Assembly: GCF_010119545.1 (NCBI RefSeq) | Contig: NZ_JAAEAA010000020.1 | Location: forward strand, 1-64,000 | Direction of reading: 5' to 3' | DNA length: 64,000 bases | Source: Pontibacter fetidus | GTDB taxonomy: Bacteria > Bacteroidota > Bacteroidia > Cytophagales > Hymenobacteraceae | Shown: in pieces, positions 26,389 through 37,517 of the stretch | Layout of the letters: each line of letters begins with the position of its first letter | Position numbering within the stretch: position 1 is the first letter of the stretch | Translations under genes and position numbers: made by a program | The notes under the pieces: generated by a model | Told to the model about the DNA's origin: nothing | The model's input: the letters and a program-made list of their open reading frames with translations, nothing else | Database searches by the model: none

Positions 26389-26429
26389 GCCCTAAATATA
26401 AAAAGGCCGCGCCAAACTATATCGGTAAT

Positions 26430-26804
26430 TTACCAGGTATAGATCCACTTAAAAAGTACGATGCCTAGCAAGCAACCAATGGTATTACTCACGATGTCCA
26501 TGATTTCGGCAGTACGGCCTGGCACAACCGAGAATTGCAGGATTTCAATGCAGATTCCAAAAAGGGTAGAAATAGCCAGAGAGGTACGGATAGCGTAATG
26601 CTTCAGCTTCGGAAAAGTGTATTGTTTCGATATCCCCACGATCATCAAAAAGCAAAGCACCATAAACATGGTGGTGTGGGCAAACGAGTCGAAAGAGAAT
26701 AGGTCGGAGAGCGAGACCGAGGGCATAGAAGCTGAGGGCAGCAGCGTAGTAAGTAATATTACTGCTGCCCACAGTATTGTAAATAGGTTATAGCGTAGTA
26801 TCAA
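26430..26804 (-). CDS. VanZ family membrane protein
   Basis: A 124-residue protein with about four membrane segments and the VanZ-like features SFAHTTMFMVLCFL and ISTLFGICIEILQ...GRTAEIMDIVSNTIG. The family is named after a teicoplanin-resistance accessory protein, but most members, including those next to gcvH in Bacteroidota, have no known role. It follows gcvH by 15 bases. Confidence 0.85.
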   Translation of the reverse strand: MILRYNLFTILWAAVILLTTLLPSASMPSVSLSDLFSFDSFAHTTMFMVLCFLMIVGISKQYTFPKLKHYAIRTSLAISTLFGICIEILQFSVVPGRTAEIMDIVSNTIGCLLGIVLFKWIYTW

Positions 26805-26819
26805 ACCTTGTCAGGTAAA

Positions 26820-27200
26820 TTACTGGCCAATCAGTTCACGGTAAGCCGCAGCCGTCAGCAGTTCATCTACTTCAGACACGTTGTCAACAGACATTTTAAT
26901 GATCCAGCCTTCGCCATACGGGTCAGAGTTTACAAGTTCAGGGCTTGCTTCCAGCTTATCGTTAAACTCCTGCACCGTGCCGCTCAGTGGGCTGAACAGG
27001 TCAGATACTGTTTTAACGGCCTCTACTGTACCAAATACATCTTCTCTGCTGATCTGCTTATCAACTGTATCAATGTCTACATAAACGATATCGCCAAGTT
27101 CGCTTTGTGCAAAATCAGTGATGCCAACTATAGCTACATCCCCTTCGATGCGTACCCACTCGTGGTCTTTCGTATACTTCAGGTTTTCAGGTAAATTCAT
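26820..27200 (-). CDS. gcvH: Glycine cleavage system protein H
   Basis: A 126-residue lipoyl-carrier protein. The lipoylated lysine is K63 in [11 protein letters not shown]. The N-terminus [15 protein letters not shown] and the later [11 protein letters not shown] are typical. It carries the aminomethyl group between the P, T and L proteins, none of which are in the window. It sits 61 bases after sprA on the same strand. Confidence 0.95.
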   Translation of the reverse strand: MNLPENLKYTKDHEWVRIEGDVAIVGITDFAQSELGDIVYVDIDTVDKQISREDVFGTVEAVKTVSDLFSPLSGTVQEFNDKLEASPELVNSDPYGEGWIIKMSVDNVSEVDELLTAAAYRELIGQ

Positions 27201-27228
27201 TTTTATATCTGTTTGTGATTGACTGACT

Positions 27229-27236
27229 CAAAAATA
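27229..27236 (-). promoter_or_regulatory. Possible -7 box for gcvH
   Basis: The minus strand reads TATTTTTG, fitting TAnnTTTG, 29 bases before the gcvH start, in the sprA-gcvH gap. No -33 TTG is seen at 17-24 bases. Confidence 0.3.
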
Positions 27237-27261
27237 CAGTGTTTTTTGTAATGCTAAAATT

Positions 27262-30200
27262 TTATTGCAAACTAACTCGCAACTGTATGCCCCCTTCGGT
27301 TACACTGTTCCTAAACGAGGTCGATATTTTAGGGTCTGACACCGTGCGCAGCACATAGAACTGGATGTTTACGCGCTCGCTTATCAGGTAATCTATAGTT
27401 GGGCGAAGCTGCAACTGGCGCGTTCCGTTCGTGATCTGATTCTGGCTGCTCTCTACACCCTGGTCGTCGCGGGCAATAGCACGCTGCACGGTCTGGTTAT
27501 CTCTAACCGAAAAGTCCAGTCGCATGTTCAGCTCATTTTCCAAAACTTTTTTCTCACCGCCAATTCGTATCGGAATACGGAAGTTTGAAGCTACGTAGCC
27601 TAAGCCAATTACATAGTCCTTTACGCTGGTTTCTGTTATCTGTGCATTGGTCAGGTTCAGCGACAGGTTGCGTTCTACTTTATATTCCAGGCGGCCGGTC
27701 AGGTTTGTTTTTGTGCGGAAGTTAACACCCAGTAACGGTGCCAGTCTTTCGGCTACGGTAAGCTGCGTTACAATGTAGTAAGGTACGATCTGACCAAACT
27801 CATTTACCTGTGTCGGGAAGCCGTTCGGTTCTGTTTCGTAGGCCAGCGAGGTAGTAAAGTTGGTGATGTTGTAAGTAGAACTATAGCCATGCGTTAAGTT
27901 TACCTGGCTGAACCACTGCTGGAAGAACGGTAACTGCGACAAGCCGTTATAATCTACGCGCCAGTTAGGTATAGGCAGCCTGCTGAACGGACTCTTCGAT
28001 TCTGCTTTATACCCATTCACGTCGCGGCCCTGGTAAGCATACAGGAAAGCATTAAGCAATACATCCTGCGAGTTCAAAGTATAGCCATCGTTACCTGCAG
28101 CCGAGTTAGCAGCTAACAGCTTTTCACGGATATCATAACGGTAGCGAATGTAGTTCTCAAATGCTTCGGAAACGCCCGCCTCGCCAGACTCAAATAAAGT
28201 ACCCAGCGCCATAAACGATGTGCTGAACGCACCTGTTGTGATCGGGTTCTGACGCTGTGCCTCGTCACTGATGTTCCCAAAGTCATCATACTCTCTGCGG
28301 TAGAAAACCTCTTCTATTTCTGATTTATTACGGGTCACATCTAACTGAATATTGAAAGCTTTGAAAGGCTCCAGGTTGGCGCGCGCCGTAAACGACTCGG
28401 TAAGTATAGCGCTGAGCGGTGTGTTCAGGTACTGGCTGCTGTCAGTGTACCAGCCGTTGCGGTTGGCACGGTTGTATAGTTCGTCCAGGTCATATTGCTT
28501 ACCAAGTATAAACGGAAGGCCCGGCGCATCAAATCCTTCTTCAAAACCCAGGAACCTGGTGCTTGGCAGATAACCCGGTAACATGGTGCCTTTGTTTTGC
28601 AGGTATGTAAAGTTTACAGAGCGCGCCATCATCATAAAGCGGGCAATAGAGCTGGCAACTTTACCCGGAGCACTTGTTTTAGTAGTATCGTTGGCCGCAC
28701 GTACAGGGGCAGCAGGCGTGTTTACATTTTTCAGGAACTTCACTTTGTTGTAAAGTTTTACCAGGTCCAGGCGGCCGTTAACTGTAAACTCCTTGTTGTT
28801 TTCAGCGGTGTTACCTAACCTGAAATCTGCATCGTTATTCAACGCTGTAGAACCGGCCGTCCAGATATAAGTGGTAGCATAGCGCGTTTCCGCACCAATC
28901 CAGTCTACCAGCGGGAATTTATCTAAAGGCAGTTTATAGTTCAGTGCTATCAGCTGGTTAAAGTTGGTGGTGCGGCCACCGCGGCGCAGGTTTTCCCAGA
29001 TAATCGCATTCTTATACTGCAGCGAGTCTATGTCATTGTTGATGCGGTCATCTGGTTCGTCTACCACGGCACGGTTAGTCGCCGTATAGTCCAGCGACAA
29101 GCTCTTGGTAATGTCCCACTTCATATCGTAAATACGGTTGAAGTAGAAATACTTCTGGAAAGTTGGTTCGATACCGCGGGTAGTGGTAAGGCCGGTAACA
29201 GGGTCGCGGCGCTGCAGGAATGTCTCGTTGTAGCGACGGTCCAGATCGGCACGGAAAGCGAAACTGCTTGGCAGCGGCGTAAAGTTCAGGTCCTTTATCA
29301 GGCGCAGGTACGGCGACTTCAGCGATTCACTTTTCTCAAAAGGAGCGTAGTTCTTCGCGGTAGTATTGTTGTAAGTATAAGCAATGCCACCTGTGTAAGT
29401 CTTTGTAAAATCGCGGTCCGTTTCAATATCTGTAAATAAACGCTCGGCATAAGCATAGCTAAGCGAGATGTTCTCAATGTCGTAAGGTTTTACTTTATCG
29501 TTCGGGTTGGTGCGCTCTTTCCGTACGTTCAGTAAGCTAAAGCTTTTGCGGGTCTCGCGGGTTGTTACTTCTTTTTTGTAAGCATCGCGGGCTTCCTTCG
29601 TTTCAAATCTTGAAAGCGATTGTTCCAGTGGCACATCCTTATCCAGTGGGTCAAACTGTGGCTCGCTGTTCAGGGTACCATATTGCACCGATAACGGCAC
29701 TTTTACACCCAACTTTTCTGGTAGGAATTTATCAGCTACCACATTGGCGCTAACATCAAACAAGGCGGTGTTTTCGCGGGCACGTTGTGCAATTTTCTGC
29801 TGCAAGCCACCAAAACCAACTGTAGTATAAGCACCAGTGGCTGTAACGTTGGCAAAGTCAGCAAGCTTGGTGTTAAGGCGTGCATTGGTAGCCCAGCCCG
29901 AGCTGTTCTTAAAGTCTGTAACGCGCAGTTCATCCACCCACATGCATAACGAGTGCGGGCGGGCATCTGAACCAATTTGAGTCGGGTTGCGCATTCCTAT
30001 CATCACGCCCTGCACCTCGCTAAAATCCGGGTTACCCACTACACGGATGATCTTGCCGTTACCCAGCTGTACTTCGTAAGGAATCGTTTTATCGTAGCCA
30101 GCTATTCTGTTACGGGCTACTTTGGCGTTTACTAATTCTTCCAGGGCAATGTCTACCAGGTTTTCCTGGGGCCATATTTCGTTAGGCGACAGGCTGCCTT

Positions 30201-33200
30201 TCGGTGTTATAGTTAGCGGCACGACATACTCGTAATAGTTCTGTGTAAAGTCAGTACCGATGCGCACAAAAGCCTGCACATCGCCGCTACGTGTATTCGG
30301 GTTATCCGTCTGCGCATGCAAATACATTTTCAGGCGCTTATAGATCAGCATGTCAATCGACAGGTTCTTGTACACTGCCTTCGAGAAAGAATCTTTCAGG
30401 TCTTCCACGCACAACTGCAGCGACTGCTCGTTCTGGCGTCGGTTGTTAGTGGAGGCGTAATCGCGTAAGCGCTCGATGCCTGGAGGCACTACATACGGTA
30501 TATTTCCTTCGGTTGCCTGGCCGTTTTCTTCAATGTTTACTGTAGAGATGGTAAAGGTGCGGGCATCGTCGGTACAGGTAAGGCAAGGGCGGCCCTCTGT
30601 GATTGGTTGCTGGAACGCCCGCCACTGGTTAGCTACAAACTGGAACTGCACCAAACGTAACACCACCGGGTCCTGGAACTGGGTCATGTACATACGCATA
30701 AACCTGATAGACTTAAACCCGCTGATGTTACCCACATTGCCTGTAGGCTGGCGCACCGGTATCCGGAACTGGTACCACGAAACTTCATTGCCTGTTCTTG
30801 GGTCGGTGTTGGTTACCTGGTCTACGATATAGTTTTGCCCAACATTCAGCTGGCCTGGCTGCAGGTTAACTTTATACTCATAATACTGTTCCACATCGCT
30901 TATCACGTTGTCGCGGTTCAGGTCTTCTTTGTCCGGGAAGGCATAGTTAGAAAACTGGCTGTTCTCTGGTGAGTTACCATCCATGCCGTTATAGTTCTTG
31001 TAACGTGCCAGCACACCTGCGTTCTGTTGGTCATAGATCGGGTCGAGGTGGTGGAGGAAGTTATCGCCGGACGGGTCATCAACTACAATCTGGGGTGGCG
31101 TGCCCGGTATCTGGTTCAGGAAACTTGCTCTGAAAAAATCAGCTTCGGCAGCGTCATTTAAACCATCCAGACCAATATCCTGAAACTGGCGGCCGCCCGG
31201 TATACCTGTAAAGGCATCGGTCAGGAACTGCTGTGTAGTAATGCGTCCCCAGATAGTGGCATCTATATTCTGAAGGCTGTTGGCTGTAGTTGGCAAACCA
31301 TTCTCAAAAGCATATTGGTTATCGCGCAGTAAGTCTTCAGATATACTTCCCAGGTTCAGGACCAGCTCACCACCGGTGTTGTTGGTTACCGGGTTGCCCT
31401 GCGCATCTTTACGGCCATATTGTCCTGAAATAAACGGGTCCATCATCCAGAACTCAATGTACTCGATGTTGGCATTATCAAAGTCAGTATCAAAAGTAAC
31501 CTCACGGCTGATACCTCCCCAGTTTTCTCTAGGGTCTCCGGCCAGTAAGCCCTGCGATGTCAGGTTAGGGTTATAGTTGTATTGGCCGCGTTCACGAGGG
31601 TAATAAGCCAGGTCAAAGGTATATTCAAATGCGTTGGATACTTCCGGATCGCGGCCTCTGAAAATTTCGGTGCGTGGTACGCCCCGCACGTAATGGTTCT
31701 TTAGCTCTTCGTCGGTAATGTTATCCGGTTTCAGGTTATCTGCGTCGCGGTAAAAGATCTGATCAATGGTATACCAGGCCAGTTTTGCGCGGTTGTAACT
31801 ATAGGCAAGTCCTTCGCCGGGAATAAGTGGGGCAGGAGTGGAGGCAAGTCGCCAGCCATTATTGCTGAAACCACCTAAACTATAAGGCGTTTCCGAGCCT
31901 TCAAAATCATCGATATAAGAGGTTCCGTCTTCGTTTGCCGGTGATTTGGTTTTAGCTGGTACCAACTGTGCAAACTCGCCACTGAACGTGATGCTGGATG
32001 GCGCTTTGGTTTGCAGCAATGGCAACGCATCCGTCATTTTGGTCAGGAACCTCGATTCTTTCTGCAGGTTAATGTCTACGCCGTAAATGGTATTGTTGCT
32101 TGGCTCGTCGCCTATACTTACCCGGTTAATGTAAGGTTGTTCGCTCAGGTGCAGTACAGTTGCCCCAAGGTTAATATCATCGGTCAGGCGGTAGTCGAAG
32201 CGGGCACCCACCAAAGCACGTGGCTGAATGTTGAGCAGTTCTGCTTTCTCGTAGGTTACCCGTAAATCGCTGGCTGAGCTGATATAGCTTGGGTTAAGTA
32301 TTTTGATGCGGCCCAGGTCGTAGAACACCTGGTAATCGGTGCCCTCGGTGAGGCGTGTGCCACCAGAGTAAACGGCCACAGAGCCCTCTGCAATTCTGAA
32401 ACCCGGAAGCGTAATTTCATCGGCAGAAGTAGCCTGTAATCGGCCCGTCAGGAAAAACTTGGCTTTGGCGTTATTTTGCTGGGCATCGGTCTGTGTCTGG
32501 TTGTATAATTCTTCAAACACATACTTCTCGGCCAGTTCCGGGTCGCCTTGTAGTTTCTGGCGTAGGTAATCGCCAAAAGGCTCCACTTCCGGGAAGTAAA
32601 TGCGGCCGGTTTCCGGATCAATCGTTATACCTGGTAAAAAGTCGAAGTTACCGTCGTTTGGCTTGTCGTTGTTGGTGTTAACATTATCCAGGTTAAAAAC
32701 TTCTACAAGCGGTATACCTTGTATCGGGCTTTGCTCTGTAAGTGCAGATATATCAACACCGGTCTGGTCATCTTTGTACACAACACGCAACTGGAAGTTT
32801 TCGCGGTTTACCTGTGTAGCATCCAAGCTATAAACGTTTTTCATCATCAGGTCCCAGGTCGGGTATTCTAAAGATGGGTTTGTAGCCTTCAGCAATTTCA
32901 TGTGTATCACCTGTTCATCCTGCAGGTTCTGGTAATCTTCCAGCAGCTCACCTACCTTATAGGTTTTGCCATTGTAGGTATACTCAAACGCTACGCCTAG
33001 TACCTGGTCCGGTAAAAGCGCTGTATTCAGGGAAATATAACCCAGTTGAGGGTTAAAATTATACTCGCGCGGGTCCATTTTGCGGGCACGCACATGTTCA
33101 AAATCTACCCCTTTCTGTAATCCCTGACCACGCAGGTACTCATCTACACGGCCATTGTCGCGGGCGGCTGCGTTGGTTGCTACCAGACTATAAAGGGTGT

Positions 33201-34440
33201 TGGCAGCATTGCTGGCTGGTGCAGTTGTTATTCTTTCAAACTGGTTACGGTAGGGGTCTGGCTCTCCAAGGTCCATGTAAGCTACCATGTTGCGTAGGTT
33301 CTCGGTAGCGCGGTTGTTGTTAGTTACATATAGTTCCAGCCTGCGAATAACGATGCCCGAATTAACCAAGGGCAGGTTAGCCAGCGACTTATCGTAGCGG
33401 CCCCGGAAGAACTGCGATAAAAAGTAATGGCGGTCTTTGTCGTATTGGTCGATGCGGATCTCGAAAGGCTGGTTCTGGGCACCATTCTGGATGATCACTT
33501 CATCGTTGCGGCCCCTAACATTTGATGCGATGGCTGTTACGCCCAAGCGCCCGAACTGTAGCTGTGTTTTTACCCCAAACAGGTTCTGTGCACCAGTTAT
33601 CAACGAGTTGTTTAGTGGCAGGCTTACGTTACCGGCTTCCACTTTCCGGATGATCTCTTCTTCGTAGCCGGTATAGTCCAGCTTCATGTTGTTTTCGAAG
33701 TCGAAGTTGGCGTTGTTGTCCCAGTTAAAATTGATGGCTAGTTTTTCGCCTACTTTACCCACTAAGTTCAGGGAGATATTCTGATCGAACTCAAAATCGC
33801 CGGTGCGTTGCTGGCGGAGCGGTATAGTTGGGTTTTGGTTGCGGTTAAATCGGGCGCCAAACTTAAGCGAGATGTTACCATTCGGCTGAATATCAACAAA
33901 GTTACCCCCGAAAATACGGTCGAAAACAGGGCTGATATAAATTTTAGGAACTAGCCTGCGGCTGCTGGTCAGGTCTTCACCATCTAAACCACCGGATTTT
34001 GTTCGCCAGTAGTCCCGGATCGCCTGCCTCTGCTGTAACTCCGAAAACTGCTTTAAGGTCATCGAAGAAGGCGCGCGGTAGGGAATGCTGTCGCCTATCG
34101 TTTCGTTAATATTGTATAGTTGCAGACTGTCGTCGTACTCTACATTAAGCTTTATATTGCCGGGCTGGCCAAGAAGCAGGGGAGAAGTATAGGTACGGTC
34201 GCTGAAGGGGTTGCCACGCCTGTCGGATGGTACAAACGTAGGCCGGCGGCTTGGAAGGTAAGCGGTATCTTTCTTAGGAGTGTCCTGGGTAATTGTATCC
34301 TGGGCAAGTAAATTTGTAATACGGCTATAGTTATACCAGCCTGGGGTACGCAGTGCCTCCGCCTGCGACCAAAGTGCCAGCATAGTTATAGTAACAACCG
34401 ATACTAGGAACAGGCTGCTCTGTTTACTTTTCCAGATCAA
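27262..34440 (-). CDS. sprA: Type IX secretion translocon SprA (Sov)
   Basis: A 2392-residue protein, the size expected for SprA, with an N-terminal signal sequence and the family pattern throughout. This includes LKFGARFNRNQNPTIPLRQQ in the N-terminal domain, the repeated IDDFEGSETPYSLGG region and a long tail of beta strands. SprA forms the very large single-chain 36-strand outer-membrane pore through which T9SS cargo exits; PorV plugs or unloads it. Gene order maeB-ruvA-sprA-gcvH recurs in related genomes from general knowledge. It starts 12 bases after ruvA stops. With porU and porV the window encodes outer-membrane parts of the T9SS; porKLMN and porT are not here. Confidence 0.95.
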   Translation of the reverse strand: MIWKSKQSSLFLVSVVTITMLALWSQAEALRTPGWYNYSRITNLLAQDTITQDTPKKDTAYLPSRRPTFVPSDRRGNPFSDRTYTSPLLLGQPGNIKLNVEYDDSLQLYNINETIGDSIPYRAPSSMTLKQFSELQQRQAIRDYWRTKSGGLDGEDLTSSRRLVPKIYISPVFDRIFGGNFVDIQPNGNISLKFGARFNRNQNPTIPLRQQRTGDFEFDQNISLNLVGKVGEKLAINFNWDNNANFDFENNMKLDYTGYEEEIIRKVEAGNVSLPLNNSLITGAQNLFGVKTQLQFGRLGVTAIASNVRGRNDEVIIQNGAQNQPFEIRIDQYDKDRHYFLSQFFRGRYDKSLANLPLVNSGIVIRRLELYVTNNNRATENLRNMVAYMDLGEPDPYRNQFERITTAPASNAANTLYSLVATNAAARDNGRVDEYLRGQGLQKGVDFEHVRARKMDPREYNFNPQLGYISLNTALLPDQVLGVAFEYTYNGKTYKVGELLEDYQNLQDEQVIHMKLLKATNPSLEYPTWDLMMKNVYSLDATQVNRENFQLRVVYKDDQTGVDISALTEQSPIQGIPLVEVFNLDNVNTNNDKPNDGNFDFLPGITIDPETGRIYFPEVEPFGDYLRQKLQGDPELAEKYVFEELYNQTQTDAQQNNAKAKFFLTGRLQATSADEITLPGFRIAEGSVAVYSGGTRLTEGTDYQVFYDLGRIKILNPSYISSASDLRVTYEKAELLNIQPRALVGARFDYRLTDDINLGATVLHLSEQPYINRVSIGDEPSNNTIYGVDINLQKESRFLTKMTDALPLLQTKAPSSITFSGEFAQLVPAKTKSPANEDGTSYIDDFEGSETPYSLGGFSNNGWRLASTPAPLIPGEGLAYSYNRAKLAWYTIDQIFYRDADNLKPDNITDEELKNHYVRGVPRTEIFRGRDPEVSNAFEYTFDLAYYPRERGQYNYNPNLTSQGLLAGDPRENWGGISREVTFDTDFDNANIEYIEFWMMDPFISGQYGRKDAQGNPVTNNTGGELVLNLGSISEDLLRDNQYAFENGLPTTANSLQNIDATIWGRITTQQFLTDAFTGIPGGRQFQDIGLDGLNDAAEADFFRASFLNQIPGTPPQIVVDDPSGDNFLHHLDPIYDQQNAGVLARYKNYNGMDGNSPENSQFSNYAFPDKEDLNRDNVISDVEQYYEYKVNLQPGQLNVGQNYIVDQVTNTDPRTGNEVSWYQFRIPVRQPTGNVGNISGFKSIRFMRMYMTQFQDPVVLRLVQFQFVANQWRAFQQPITEGRPCLTCTDDARTFTISTVNIEENGQATEGNIPYVVPPGIERLRDYASTNNRRQNEQSLQLCVEDLKDSFSKAVYKNLSIDMLIYKRLKMYLHAQTDNPNTRSGDVQAFVRIGTDFTQNYYEYVVPLTITPKGSLSPNEIWPQENLVDIALEELVNAKVARNRIAGYDKTIPYEVQLGNGKIIRVVGNPDFSEVQGVMIGMRNPTQIGSDARPHSLCMWVDELRVTDFKNSSGWATNARLNTKLADFANVTATGAYTTVGFGGLQQKIAQRARENTALFDVSANVVADKFLPEKLGVKVPLSVQYGTLNSEPQFDPLDKDVPLEQSLSRFETKEARDAYKKEVTTRETRKSFSLLNVRKERTNPNDKVKPYDIENISLSYAYAERLFTDIETDRDFTKTYTGGIAYTYNNTTAKNYAPFEKSESLKSPYLRLIKDLNFTPLPSSFAFRADLDRRYNETFLQRRDPVTGLTTTRGIEPTFQKYFYFNRIYDMKWDITKSLSLDYTATNRAVVDEPDDRINNDIDSLQYKNAIIWENLRRGGRTTNFNQLIALNYKLPLDKFPLVDWIGAETRYATTYIWTAGSTALNNDADFRLGNTAENNKEFTVNGRLDLVKLYNKVKFLKNVNTPAAPVRAANDTTKTSAPGKVASSIARFMMMARSVNFTYLQNKGTMLPGYLPSTRFLGFEEGFDAPGLPFILGKQYDLDELYNRANRNGWYTDSSQYLNTPLSAILTESFTARANLEPFKAFNIQLDVTRNKSEIEEVFYRREYDDFGNISDEAQRQNPITTGAFSTSFMALGTLFESGEAGVSEAFENYIRYRYDIREKLLAANSAAGNDGYTLNSQDVLLNAFLYAYQGRDVNGYKAESKSPFSRLPIPNWRVDYNGLSQLPFFQQWFSQVNLTHGYSSTYNITNFTTSLAYETEPNGFPTQVNEFGQIVPYYIVTQLTVAERLAPLLGVNFRTKTNLTGRLEYKVERNLSLNLTNAQITETSVKDYVIGLGYVASNFRIPIRIGGEKKVLENELNMRLDFSVRDNQTVQRAIARDDQGVESSQNQITNGTRQLQLRPTIDYLISERVNIQFYVLRTVSDPKISTSFRNSVTEGGIQLRVSLQ

Positions 34441-34452
34441 ATGGGTATAATT

Positions 34453-35049
34453 CTAAGACGATTTTAACGCAAATTTTATAAGTTCTTCTACACTCAGGTT
34501 TCCGCCTTCGCGCTTAATAATAGAATCGAGTGTTTTTTCGGCCACGTTCTTGGCAAAACCTAAGGTAACTAATGCTGATAACGCTTCGGCGCGGTTGGTA
34601 TTGTGTGCTGCACCTGCCGGTAAAACGCCCGCATCCGTCAGCATCACTTCTTTCTTTATTTTATCGCGCAGCTCCAGTATAATGCGTTGCGCTGTTTTGG
34701 CACCAATGCCTTTTACATGCTGTATGGTGCGCACATCTTCCCGAACTATAGCCTGCTGTACTTCCTCTACCGACAACGACGACAGGATCATCAGACCTGT
34801 GTTGGGGCCAACGCCCGAAATAGATATCAGGTGCAGGAACGTCTCTTTCTCGGCAGCCGTCATAAAGCCATATAAGGTATGGGCATCTTCTTTAATATGC
34901 AGGAAGGTATGCAAGCGGCAACGCTCGCCATCCGGCAAAGCAGAATACGTACCCAGCGATATCTTGATCTGATACCCTATCCCACCTACGTCGATAATAA
35001 CATAGGTGGGGTCTTTATAGGTTAATTTGCCGTCGATATAGGCTATCAT
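34453..35049 (-). CDS. ruvA: Holliday junction branch migration protein RuvA
   Basis: A 198-residue protein with the N-terminal OB domain (MIAYIDGKLTYKDPTYVIID), tandem helix-hairpin-helix motifs (ISGVGPNTGLMIL and VKGIGAKTAQRIILEL) and the C-terminal RuvB-contacting domain. The RuvA tetramer binds Holliday junctions and directs the RuvB motor. It abuts maeB with no gap (maeB stop at 35050), so the two are probably translationally coupled. Confidence 0.95.
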   Translation of the reverse strand: MIAYIDGKLTYKDPTYVIIDVGGIGYQIKISLGTYSALPDGERCRLHTFLHIKEDAHTLYGFMTAAEKETFLHLISISGVGPNTGLMILSSLSVEEVQQAIVREDVRTIQHVKGIGAKTAQRIILELRDKIKKEVMLTDAGVLPAGAAHNTNRAEALSALVTLGFAKNVAEKTLDSIIKREGGNLSVEELIKFALKSS

Positions 35050-37323
35050 CTATATATGTTTGTTGTTATAGTTTTGTGCATCTACGACAGCAATGGCAAC
35101 CATGTTTATAATTTCTCTGATTGAGCTGCCAAGTTGCAGAATATGAACAGGTTTACGCATACCCATTAGTACCGGGCCAATGGCTTCGGCACCGCCAATT
35201 TCCTGTAGCAGCTTGTAGGCAATGTTACCGGCAGTAAGCGTCGGGAACACCAGCGTATTCGCTCCTTTTTCGGCCAGTTCGCTGAACGGATAGTGCTCGC
35301 GCAACAGGTTACGGTTAAGGGCAGTGTTCGCCTGCATTTCGCCGTCAATTAACAGGTCCGGGTACTTTTGCTTGGCTTTACGTACAGCTTCCGATCCTTT
35401 GTTTGGAATATCGCCCTGCACCGACCCGAAGTTAGAGTAAGACAACATGGCAATACGCGGTTCCTGGTCAAAGAAACGCACGGTACGGGCAGTAAGGGCA
35501 ATGATATCTACCAGTTCGTCTGCGCTAGGGTTAATGTTTACGGTTGTATCAGCAAAGAAGTATGGCTCTTTTTTGTTCAGGATAATGTACATACCTGCCA
35601 CTTTGTTTACACCTTCTTCTACACCAATTACCTGTATAGCCGGAAGTATAGTTCTGGAATAATCGCGGGTAAGACCTGAAATAAGCGCATCAACTTCACC
35701 TGTTTCAAGCATCAAGCTACCAAAGTATATTCTGTCGCGAACCAGGCGGCGGCAATCGAACAGGGTTAGGCCTTTGCGTTGGCGCTTTTTGTATAGTATC
35801 TGCGCAAATTCTTCGCGCTTGGCATCTTCTTCAAACGGGTCGATGATCTCCGCATCTCCCAAGTCAAGGTTATATTCCCTGATCATTTCTTTAATGCGTT
35901 GGCGGTTACCTAAAAGTATAGGCGTTGCAATAAGCTGCTCTTTTACCGTCTGGGCTGCTTTCAGAATTTTGTAGTGGTCTGCTTCGGCAAATACCACACG
36001 TTTCGGATCTTTCTTGGCCTGGTTGGTAATACGGGTCATCAGTTTCTGGTCGATGCCAATACGTTCCTGTAGTTCCTGCTCATACCCTTCCCAGTTCGTG
36101 ATCGGGTATTTGGCTACACCACTCTCCATAGCTGCTTTGGCAACTGCCGGCGATACAGTCGTGATCAGGCGTGGGTCCAGTGGTTTTGGTATCAGGTAAA
36201 ATCTGCCGAAAGAGATCGTGTTATCGCCGTACGCTTTATGCACCATGTCCGGAACCGGCTCTTTTGCGAGTTTGGCCAGAGCACGAACTGCAGCCAGTTT
36301 CATGGCTTCGTTAATTTCAGTAGCACGCACATCCAGAGCTCCTCTGAAGATGTAAGGGAAACCAAGCACGTTATTTACCTGGTTCGGATGGTCTGAACGG
36401 CCGGTTGCCATGATCAGGTCCGGGCGTGTAGCCATAGCCACATCATAAGGTATTTCAGGGTCCGGGTTAGCCAGTGCGAAGATGATCGGGTTGGCAGCCA
36501 TCAGTTTCACATACTCGGCAGGCAGTACATTGCCCGCAGAAAGACCCACGAAAACATCGGCACCGGTCATGGCTTCTTCCAAGGTCTTCAGCTTACGCAT
36601 GGTTACGAACTGCGCCTTGTAAATATCCAGGTCGTTGCGCTCCGGAACAATGATGCCTTCCTTATCAAACATTACGATGTTATCCATTTTGGCACCCAAC
36701 GCTACGTATAGTTTAGCACAGGCAATGGCAGCAGCACCGGCACCGTTCATCACGATATGTACTTTCTCTATACTTTTGCCGGCAAGTTCCAGGGCATTAA
36801 GTAAAGCAGCTGCAGAGATAATGGCTGTACCGTGCTGGTCGTCGTGCATCAGCGGAATATTCATCTGCTCTTTCAGGGCATTTTCTATCTTAAAGCTTTC
36901 CGGTGCTTTAATATCTTCCAGGTTAATGCCGCCAAACGTAGGTTCCAGTGATTTTACAATGCGAACGAATTCGGCAGGGTCGGTGCAGTCAATCTCGATA
37001 TCAAACACATCTATACCTGCGAATTTTTTAAACAAAACGCCTTTCCCTTCCATTACCGGCTTCGAAGCATCGGGGCCAATGTTGCCCAGGCCAAGCACTG
37101 CTGTACCGTTCGAGATAACACCTACCAGGTTTCCTTTGGCTGTGTACTTATATACATTCTCCTTGTCGGCTGCTATTTCTTTGCAGGGTTCCGCTACACC
37201 AGGCGAGTAAGCCAGCGCCAGGTCGTGCTGGGTGCTTACCATTTTGGTCGGGATCACTTCAATCTTGCCTGGCTTACCTTCCATGTGGTAGTTCAGGGCG
37301 TCTTCTTTGTTTACTTTAATCAT
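35050..37323 (-). CDS. maeB: NADP-dependent malic enzyme with C-terminal phosphotransacetylase-like domain
   Basis: A 757-residue MaeB-type fusion. Residues about 1-420 are malic enzyme ([52 protein letters not shown] nucleotide fold). Residues about 430-757 form a phosphotransacetylase-like domain that in E. coli MaeB responds to acetyl-CoA but does not have Pta activity. It decarboxylates malate to pyruvate and makes NADPH. It is the first gene of the maeB-ruvA-sprA block. The 190-base upstream gap carries no clear promoter match. Confidence 0.95.
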   Translation of the reverse strand: MIKVNKEDALNYHMEGKPGKIEVIPTKMVSTQHDLALAYSPGVAEPCKEIAADKENVYKYTAKGNLVGVISNGTAVLGLGNIGPDASKPVMEGKGVLFKKFAGIDVFDIEIDCTDPAEFVRIVKSLEPTFGGINLEDIKAPESFKIENALKEQMNIPLMHDDQHGTAIISAAALLNALELAGKSIEKVHIVMNGAGAAAIACAKLYVALGAKMDNIVMFDKEGIIVPERNDLDIYKAQFVTMRKLKTLEEAMTGADVFVGLSAGNVLPAEYVKLMAANPIIFALANPDPEIPYDVAMATRPDLIMATGRSDHPNQVNNVLGFPYIFRGALDVRATEINEAMKLAAVRALAKLAKEPVPDMVHKAYGDNTISFGRFYLIPKPLDPRLITTVSPAVAKAAMESGVAKYPITNWEGYEQELQERIGIDQKLMTRITNQAKKDPKRVVFAEADHYKILKAAQTVKEQLIATPILLGNRQRIKEMIREYNLDLGDAEIIDPFEEDAKREEFAQILYKKRQRKGLTLFDCRRLVRDRIYFGSLMLETGEVDALISGLTRDYSRTILPAIQVIGVEEGVNKVAGMYIILNKKEPYFFADTTVNINPSADELVDIIALTARTVRFFDQEPRIAMLSYSNFGSVQGDIPNKGSEAVRKAKQKYPDLLIDGEMQANTALNRNLLREHYPFSELAEKGANTLVFPTLTAGNIAYKLLQEIGGAEAIGPVLMGMRKPVHILQLGSSIREIINMVAIAVVDAQNYNNKHI

Positions 37324-37466
37324 AGGTAATATAAATTTATAGGCAGGGGTTTATACCCTCTTGCGTCTCGTTTGCTTGTAAAAAGCCAATTTGAAAAGAA
37401 ATTGTTGCTTATCAAAAAAACAAGCGCTAAAGATACGGCTATGTTCCTGCATGTAGGATAAAAAAA

Positions 37467-37496
37467 CAGCACCTCCCGGTTAAGAAGGTGCCGCTG
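37467..37496 (-). terminator. Terminator of the LysM transglycosylase gene
   Basis: On the minus strand CAGCGGCACCTTC, a short loop and GGGAGGTGCTG are followed by TTTTTT, about 25 bases after the stop at 37518. Confidence 0.8.
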
Positions 37497-37517
37497 TATT
37501 GGGTAAGCCGGTGTAAA

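Noticed and set aside
26808-27194. 128-codon plus-strand ORF opposite gcvH
   Set aside because: Antisense shadow of a well-conserved gene.
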